Shown here in pieces: positions 57,912 through 64,000 of a DNA stretch of 64,000 nt. The number at the start of each line of letters is the position of its first letter. Position 1 is the stretch's first letter. The DNA lies in assembly GCA_003339415.1 (NCBI GenBank), contig PDHQ01000003.1, positions 496,001-560,000 on the forward strand. Direction: 5' to 3'. Made by a program: the position numbers and the translations under genes. Source of the stretch: Ophiocordyceps camponoti-saundersi (nom. inval.). Taxonomy: Eukaryota > Ascomycota > Sordariomycetes > Hypocreales > Ophiocordycipitaceae. The notes under the pieces were generated by a model, which saw nothing but the letters and a program-made list of their open reading frames with translations, was not told the DNA's origin and made no database searches.

Positions 57912-58179
57912 CTTGGCGTTTCTGCAGAAGCTTCAGGCACCGAGGCAGCGAGAGAGACAGATTTCTTTTCTCGCGCGGATCCACGATGAAGTGCCTGGTT
58001 TTCTGGAGGCTGAATGAAGACTGAAGAGTAAAGGATTAGCGACCGACGATTACCCGTATGATTACTCATCATCCTCGAAAACCTCTTTTCCAACATCAAG
58101 ATTCAAGCTATAGCCTGTTAGCACCGCAAGCCCTAGCCGTTGCATCGCTTCCCACCGGCATCGCGAGTTTTTCGTCATC
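57912..58179. promoter_or_regulatory. Divergent promoter of SF3A3 and FAL1
   Basis: This 268 bp region lies between the two ATGs. The paired genes are both RNA-processing factors. No clear TATA box is present. Confidence 0.45.
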
Positions 58180-59509
58180 ATGGCTGAAGGCGCGGGAGGC
58201 ATCGATCGCAAGGCGGAGGAGAGAATGGAGTTCTCCACTTCCAAGGAGGTGACTGTTCATCCGACGTTCGAGTCCATGTCACTCAAAGGTTCGTTCGTTC
58301 AGTGGGCCTCGCCATTTATGGCTGTGTGAACGATATCCTGATTGGGCTCGGAGGCAGAAAACCTCGTCCGAGGAATCTACGCGTATGGGTACGAGTCGCC
58401 GTCGGCGGTGCAGTCTCGTGCCATCGTCCAGATCTGCAAAGGACGCGACACTATCGCTCAGGCCCAGTCCGGTACGGGAAAGACGGCCACATTTTCCATC
58501 AGCATGCTTCAGGTTATCGACACGGCTGTACGCGAAACGCAAGCCCTGGTGTTGTCGCCGACCCGCGAGCTAGCTACCCAGATACAGTCTGTGGTTATGG
58601 CTCTCGGTGACTTCATGAACGTCCAGTGCCACGCCTGCATCGGCGGCACGAACGTCGGCGAAGACATACGCAAGCTCGATTACGGCCAGCATATTGTGTC
58701 TGGCACTCCCGGTCGTGTTGCCGACATGATCAGGAGGCGGCATCTGCGAACCAGGCACATCAAGATGCTAGTGCTGGATGAGGCAGATGAGCTCCTGAAC
58801 AAGGGTTTCCGGGAGCAAATCTACGACGTCTACCGGTACCTTCCTCCGGCCACGCAAGTGGTGGTGGTCAGTGCCACTCTTCCCTATGACGTTCTCGACA
58901 TGACGACCAAGTTTATGACGGACCCGGTCCGCATTTTGGTCAAGCGTGACGAGCTCACGCTCGAGGGCCTCAAGCAATACTTCATTGCCGTCGAGCGAGA
59001 GGACTGGAAGTTTGATACGCTATGCGACCTTTACGACACCCTTACCATCACGCAGGCTGTCATCTTTTGCAACACGCGCCGCAAGGTCGATTGGCTCACT
59101 GACAAGATGCGTGATGCCAACTTTACCGTCAGCAGTATGCATGGCGAGATGCCGCAAAAGGAGCGTGACAGTATCATGCAGGACTTTCGGCAAGGCAATA
59201 GCCGGGTTCTAATATCGACGGACGTGTGGGCTCGTGGTATTGATGTGCAGCAGGTCAGCTTGGTTATCAACTACGATCTTCCGAGCAACCGTGAGAACTA
59301 TATCCATCGCATCGGCAGAAGCGGACGCTTTGGACGTAAGGGTGTTGCCATCAACTTCGTGACGTCGGATGACGTACGCATTCTGCGTGACATTGAGCGT
59401 ATGCCTGATCGTAACACGAGTGTTGGTTGCACGCGCTGACAAGCCGATAGTTTACTATTCGACGCAGATTGACGAGATGCCTATGAATGTCGCCGATCTC
59501 ATTGGTTAG
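58180..59509 (+). CDS. FAL1: DEAD-box RNA helicase, eIF4A3/Fal1 type
   Basis: Exons 58180-58288, 58358-59398 and 59451-59509 give 402 residues, the usual Fal1/eIF4A3 size. The acceptor at 58358 restores [23 protein letters not shown]. The last exon restores [19 protein letters not shown], the standard eIF4A C-terminus. Motifs in order are the Q motif, AQSGTGKT (I), SPTRELA (Ia), DEAD in [10 protein letters not shown] (II), SAT (III), and [10 protein letters not shown] through [10 protein letters not shown] (V and VI). Fal1 acts in nucleolar 18S rRNA processing in yeast. The animal orthologue eIF4A3 is an exon-junction-complex core. In filamentous fungi the protein may serve either role. Confidence 0.95.
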
Positions 59510-59884
59510 ACTATCATCGGGGGATGGCCAGGAGACTAAAAGATGATGTGGTGTGGAAGCATCATTTGCGTGGAGGAAAGGGGTTCAGGACCAGTCGAGG
59601 TGAGCCGTCTTTACCCCGTCTGCGAAGACTATGTCGTTCGATGCTCACAGCCCTGTTCTTGTCAGATAGCCGGGAAGGATTAGGTATGACATTGGTAGCT
59701 CGACAGAATGAATAAGGATTTCTTCTCCAACCCTCATCACTGGGAAGCAGCTGTTCAGATAACAAGACTTCTGTTCCCTCGGCACACACCACCATCATCA
59801 CTCATCGCCAAGAGCATCGCAGTGAAATGATTTTGCTTAATCATAAAAACTAAAACTGTTCTGTTTACGTACGGTGAGACTCAT
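59510..59884. other. Convergent 3' region between FAL1 and the ATP-grasp gene
   Basis: This 375 bp stretch has no coding or RNA features that I can support. It turns AT-rich near 59825-59860. Confidence 0.5.
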
Positions 59885-62322
59885 CTACCTGATGTCCATG
59901 CGATAGCCCTGGCGGACCCTCTCGCCCAGCTCGACAACCTCACGCCTGCTGCGGGGATGGATGACGACAATGTCGGCAACACGGACACGAACTCCGTCCT
60001 TGTACAATTCAATGCGGTCCCCCTTGCGGAAATACTCGTTGACGAATGTGATGTGGCCGGCAAGGTCAGGTTGAAGCCGCTTGAGGTCCTCGCACGGCGA
60101 GTCGGAGTGCACGATGCCCGCGGCCGGGGCAGAGATGCAGACCAACTGGGACCAGCACTGGGCTGTCGGCGCGTCGTAGACCGGTAGCGATCGGGAAAAA
60201 TCAAACGGAGTGGCGGCGCGGCGGAGACGATCGTGTTCGCCGAGGCTGGCGAGCATGTGGATGGCGAAGTAGTCTATGCCGTGAACGAAGCGGATCGGAA
60301 CGGAGACGGAGAAGCCGGGCGGACGGGCGTTGATCTCCAGCATACGGCACTCAGCTCGTGCTTGGGGCATGCGGTAGCTGGGCTTGGGGATGACATCGAC
60401 GAGCTTGAGCCCGACGCGCTTGCAGACGGTAAGCGAGTCGGCGATGTTGACTGGGTCGTGGACGACTTCGGGCTTGTTCACCGGCTTCTGGACGGCGTTG
60501 TTGTGTTCGTCGATGATGTCGTTGGCGATAACGTCGGGCTTGTGAACCGAGTCGTGGACGACAGCATCGGGCTTGAGGACCGGGCTGTGAACGACGACAT
60601 TGTGCTCGTGGACCAAGTCGGGGACGACGAGGTCAGGCACATGAACAAAGTCAGAGTCAGAGGAGTCGAAGATCTCGGGCTCCTTGACCGAGGGCTGGAC
60701 GACGCCGTTGTCCGGCCGATTGGGAGACTGATAGTCGCGGTCAAAGTCATCCGGAACGATACTCTCACCAGAGGCGTCATCATCAGACGAGTAACTATCG
60801 ATGCCGTTGTCGAGATCCCTGTAGCTGTACACTCTGCCGTACTCGACGGTCGAGTTCACTATGCGGGCCTCGGCATGAAAGACGCCGGTATGGCAGCCGA
60901 TCTTGAGGAGGAGATTGCGCATGGTATTCTTGGCGAGTTCGACCTCCTCCAGGGGTAGAGCCGAGGGGATCGTCATGGTCTCCGAAGTGAAGGTGGCATT
61001 AATCGAAGCCCCCTGAGCTTCGGCCTCGCAAGGCGGCTCGTCCGTCACTTCGCTGAACAGGACCTCGCCGTCGAGAAGGACGAGGTTCACGTCTATCTCC
61101 GGACCTTTGAAAAAAGGCTCGATGACGGCTGGACTGCCATGGCGTCCGACGGCCTTGTGGACGGCGAGGGGGAGGTCCTTCAATGTGGTGACCTTTGAGA
61201 CGCACTGCGAGGCCCATCCCTTGGTCGGCTTGACGATGAGCGGGAAGACGGGATTAAAGCTCGGCTGTCCCATCAGACTATAGAGCTCGTTGAGGCTGGA
61301 GACGAGAGCCGTTTTCCCCGGTTCGTCCTGAAGCATGCGCGACTTGTACTTGTCGGTCGTCGTCTCCAGAGCCGAGACGGGACTCGTCGGGAGGTTCAAG
61401 ACAGTAGCGACACGAGCCACGGCGACGAAGTAGTTGTCGTTGTGGGTGACGATGCCGTCAACAGGCTGCGGATGAGTCAGGAGCGCGTCAGTAATGCGCT
61501 CAGACAGCTGTTCGTCGTCGGTCATGTCGAGGGCGATGAAAGCCTCGCGATGCTTTCGATTCTCCACCGTATCCGGCTGAAGCCAATGGTCTTGTTGATC
61601 GATGACGACGAGATCGACACCGAGAACACGAGCTGCGTTGAGGATGGCGCGAGCGTGAATCAGGTGACGACGACCTCCGACGAGAACCAGTCTCTTGCGA
61701 AGGACGGGATCGGGACAGAGCCAATGGAAGTTTAGACGAGGTCTGAGCAACTTGGCGACCTTGTACGTTTCGGAGAAGGGAATGGCCCAGCGAACGATGG
61801 AGATGGGCCTATCAGACAGCTCGACCAAGCTCATGGTCGAAATCGGCTGGTCCAGAGCCTCATACCAAGCCGTAGGTTCGAAATAGTCGACGACGGAGCG
61901 AACGCCGGCACAGCCCTCGAGACGAGCCTGGACGAAGTCGGCCTTGCTCACGAAGCCGCCGTGAACGGGGAATATAAGGGAGAAGACGGCGGTGGAGTTG
62001 ATGGAAAAGGCCATCATCCAGTCAAGACGAGATCCGTCGGGGACGAGCATGACGCTGTCGTGATGGATTGTCTCATCAGCCGCTTCGATCTTGACGTGCA
62101 CCAGGTTGACCCAGTCGTTGAGGCTGACGTCTTCCCACACGCAGCGGAACATGCCTGTATAGGATGACGAAGATGATTGTTAGGAGGACTATTGATTTGA
62201 TTTTCTACTGTGAAAGGATTGTTCGCCTCACCCTTTCCGGTAGTAGCGAAAACCCCCTGACGAAACGTCACCATGCTTGGCTGCTGGAGCAGGACATCAT
62301 CGTCCGTCATAGGATGATCCAT
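59885..62322 (-). CDS. ATP-grasp ligase, divergent partner of nicotianamine synthase
   Basis: Exons 62232-62322 and 59885-62154 (77 bp intron) give 786 residues. The centre is an ATP-grasp fold: LVLVGGRRHLIHARAILNAAR (N-terminal Rossmann part), VDGIVTHNDNYFVAVARVA, FPLIVKPTKGWASQCVSKV (ATP-binding Lys and Gly-rich loop), AVIEPFFKGPEIDVNLVLLDGEVLF, then HAEARIVN and CRMLEINARPPG, which supply the metal-binding Glu and Asn. Family members join a carboxylate to an amine via an acyl phosphate. About 165 residues (467-633) rich in Asp, Val, His and Lys-Pro are inserted between the last two motifs. The first 120 residues are a separate N-terminal domain (MFRCVWEDVSLNDW). The substrate is unknown. 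Sharing a promoter with nicotianamine synthase suggests coupling of nicotianamine, or a precursor, to another amino or carboxylic acid. Confidence 0.88.
60440..60850 (-). repeat. Degenerate in-frame repeat inside the ATP-grasp domain
   Basis: The coding strand encodes recurring short units such as VVHDSVHKPD, VVHSPVLKPD, VQKPVNKPE and VVHDPVN. At DNA level, GTCGTGGACGAC-like units recur on the plus strand. The segment looks like an expanded tandem repeat kept in frame. Confidence 0.7.
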
Positions 62323-63192
62323 AGCTAGAGGAGACAAGGTCTTTTTTGTTTTTTTGGTTGTTTAAGGATGAAGATGTCGATGTTGAAGAGACGAAGATTT
62401 CGTTGCTGTAGATGCTAGAGAGACGCGAGAGATGGGAGGGATAGAGAGAGAGAGGGAGAGAATCGCTGATGTCGATCAAAACACGGAAAGAGAACGGTTG
62501 ATGTTGATGATGATGACAATGTCCAAGATCAAAGACAACAGCTGAGGCCGTTGACCTTGAAGATCCAACGAACCGTGTCTTGATCAGACTCTGCGGTAGA
62601 AGGAAAGGGGAAAGAAGAGAAGGAGGAGATGAAGGAGATGAAGGAGGAGAAATATCTGCACCACTATTTATAGAGGCCTTTTCCTCCCCTAACCGCCCTA
62701 CAGCCAGCAGGAACGTCGTTTGCAATCCCCCCCAACTCAGGCTGTTCCCCCCCCTCTCTCCCCCCTCCTCTCCTCTCCTGTCCTCTCCCCCGGTTCTATC
62801 CAGACTTGTGCTGTATTCGAACCTACGTTATTCAAGGGGCTTCGATATGAATTGTATACGAACTGACCAGTGAACACCCGTCTGTTTTTTCTCTCTCCCT
62901 CTCTCTCTCTACTGCTGTGAATGGTGGCTTTTGCTGTACAGAAGCTTGGACGTGAATCACAGACGGGGAGGGGGGGTTGGATACCATTTTGAAGCCGGTG
63001 CTTGTGATTTTCTCTTCTTCTAAACGCCTTGCTTTCTTTTTTTTCCATCATGAAGCTGTGAAGTTGTCTATGGAATATTGATATCGAGTATATATAATTC
63101 TTCCCTCCCTCTTCCTCCCTCTTCTCCTCGTTCTTCACTCGTGCCAATTGATAATTGCCTACTCCCTCGCTTTCCAACTGCCTATCAAAATC
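62323..63192. promoter_or_regulatory. Shared divergent promoter of the ATP-grasp and nicotianamine synthase genes
   Basis: This 870 bp region separates the two ATGs. It is purine/pyrimidine-skewed, with GAGAGA and CTCTCT runs at 62440-62460 and 62890-62910, a G run at 62965-62975 and a GAGTATATATAATTC TATA-like box at 63086-63100 on the synthase side. A zinc-response-element-like 11-mer is listed separately. Confidence 0.6.
62554..62564. promoter_or_regulatory. Zinc-response-element-like site ACCTTGAAGAT
   Basis: The site matches the Zap1/ZafA consensus ACCTTNAAGGT at 9 of the 10 fixed positions and lies in the shared promoter. Zap1-type factors switch on genes under zinc shortage. Binding here is inference from the sequence match. 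Confidence 0.35.
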
Positions 63193-64000
63193 ATGTCTCC
63201 GTGCAGCATCGTCAAAGGCAACTCCAAGCCTCCAACATCCCCCGAAAGCATCACCAAAAGCATCATCGAAATCCACAGCAACCTCCTTCAACAGGCCGAT
63301 CTCCACCCGAGAGAAACAATCAACCGACTCCTGACCAGCCTCGTCAAGCTCTGCTGCCAGATCCACGACGCAAAGACGGTGCAGCAAGTCGTTCAGCCCC
63401 GTTCATCTGTCGATTTTCCTCCCCTCCAGCCCTCGACCCAGCCTCGTTCTGTTCTCTACTTGTTTTCTTCTTCTTCCTCATCCGCCAGAGGAAAAGACTA
63501 ATGACGATGCTCTGAACAGGTTCTGTCCGACGCAGACTTACTCTCCATCCTCCCTGGACTGCAATCCCTCTGCGGACAGGCAGAATGCTTCCTCGAATCG
63601 CATTGGGCAGAGCGCATCGTCGCCGACGTCAATCGACTCGACGACTTCCCCTACTACGACAACTACAAGCAGCTGGCACGCATCGAATTCCACGCTCTGC
63701 GCGCCGCAGGACCGACGCCTCGTCGACTGGCCTTTCTCGGATCGGGACCGCTTCCCCTAACGTCGCTATGCCTCGTCGAAAACATGAACGAAGCCAGCAG
63801 GGAAGAAAGCTACGTGCTCAACGTCGACCGCGACGCCTCCGCCATAACCCTCTCCCGCAACCTCGTCGAGAAGCTCCGTCTCAAGGCAGATTTTCTCTGC
63901 GCCGAGATCGGGTCCGGAGAGGTGGATTTGACCAGCTTCGACGCCGTCTACCTCGCCGCTCTGGTCGGTGCGTCGCAGACCGAAAAGGAGCAGCTTCTCG
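63193..64000 (+). CDS. Nicotianamine synthase, 5' part (3' end outside window)
   Basis: This enzyme condenses three aminocarboxypropyl groups from S-adenosylmethionine into nicotianamine, a chelator of Zn, Fe, Cu and Ni. Exon 1 is 63193-63378 and exon 2 starts at 63520 and runs past the window end. A GACTAATGAC branch-like sequence lies near 63496. The donor at 63379 (GTGCAG) or 63388 (GTCGTT) cannot be separated; both keep phase. Exon 2 has RLDDFPYYDNYKQLARIEF, then RRLAFLGSGPLPLTSLCL, the family's SAM-binding GSGPLP loop, then LNVDRD and FDAVYLAALVG, as in plant and fungal enzymes. Filamentous fungi are known to make nicotianamine. Related folds make staphylopine-type precursors or azetidine-2-carboxylate, so the product should be tested. 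Confidence 0.9.

Noticed and set aside
60233..60958. 241-codon plus-strand open frame
   Set aside because: It is the shadow of the repetitive insertion in the ATP-grasp gene; its Asp/Val repeats mirror the minus-strand repeats.
1..64000. tRNA, rRNA or CRISPR loci
   Set aside because: I looked for box B-like GGTTCGA contexts and regular spaced repeats. The hits were inside coding exons and no array or cloverleaf could be supported.

Overview
The window is genomic DNA of a filamentous ascomycete, most likely a Sordariomycete and possibly Hypocreales. The evidence is GC-rich coding sequence cut by short GT-AG introns of about 45 to 141 bp, a fungal gene set (PDR/CDR transporter, JEN1-type carboxylate permease, GT21 glucosylceramide synthase, bifunctional ADE5,7) and a retrotransposon carrying the CpA-to-TpA mutations of repeat-induced point mutation (RIP). 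Introns were placed by eye from GT-AG signals, reading phase and family alignment. All coordinates are extents, and exons are listed in each entry.

Layout. 1-801: 3' end of a short-chain dehydrogenase. 1283-5127 (-): a large secreted protein with eight Cys/Trp repeats that I do not recognise. 6967-9336: ADE5,7. 9902-14790: PDR-type ABC transporter, convergent with an oxidosqualene cyclase (14908-17233, -). 17677-19154: SPO11. 19297-19886: small ankyrin protein (Yar1-like). 19962-22064 (-): AAA+ ATPase. 22395-24022 (-): PAF-acetylhydrolase-like lipase. 26051-27938: amino-acid permease. 28249-34174: a 5.9 kb Ty1/copia element with 150 bp LTRs, a 5 bp target duplication and a RIP-damaged gag-pol.

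The right half is mostly conserved genes: SGT1 (34772-36202), a carnitine-pathway dioxygenase (36556-38361, -), SEN2 (38731-40113, -), glucosylceramide synthase (40818-42338), a JEN1-type transporter (43352-45150), GTP cyclohydrolase I (45764-46906), a KDM5-type histone demethylase (47597-53135, -), SLX1 (54687-56047, -), SF3A3/Prp9 (56352-57911, -) and FAL1/eIF4A3-type helicase (58180-59509). The window ends in a divergent pair: an ATP-grasp ligase (59885-62322, -) and a nicotianamine synthase running off the edge (63193-64000+).

Most neighbours are unrelated housekeeping genes. Two places look like functional units. The ATP-grasp/nicotianamine synthase pair shares an 870 bp promoter and could make a modified metallophore; this is the best candidate for an undescribed system. 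The oxidosqualene cyclase/PDR transporter pair is weaker, because no tailoring enzymes are present. The eight-repeat secreted protein is the strongest single-gene unknown.
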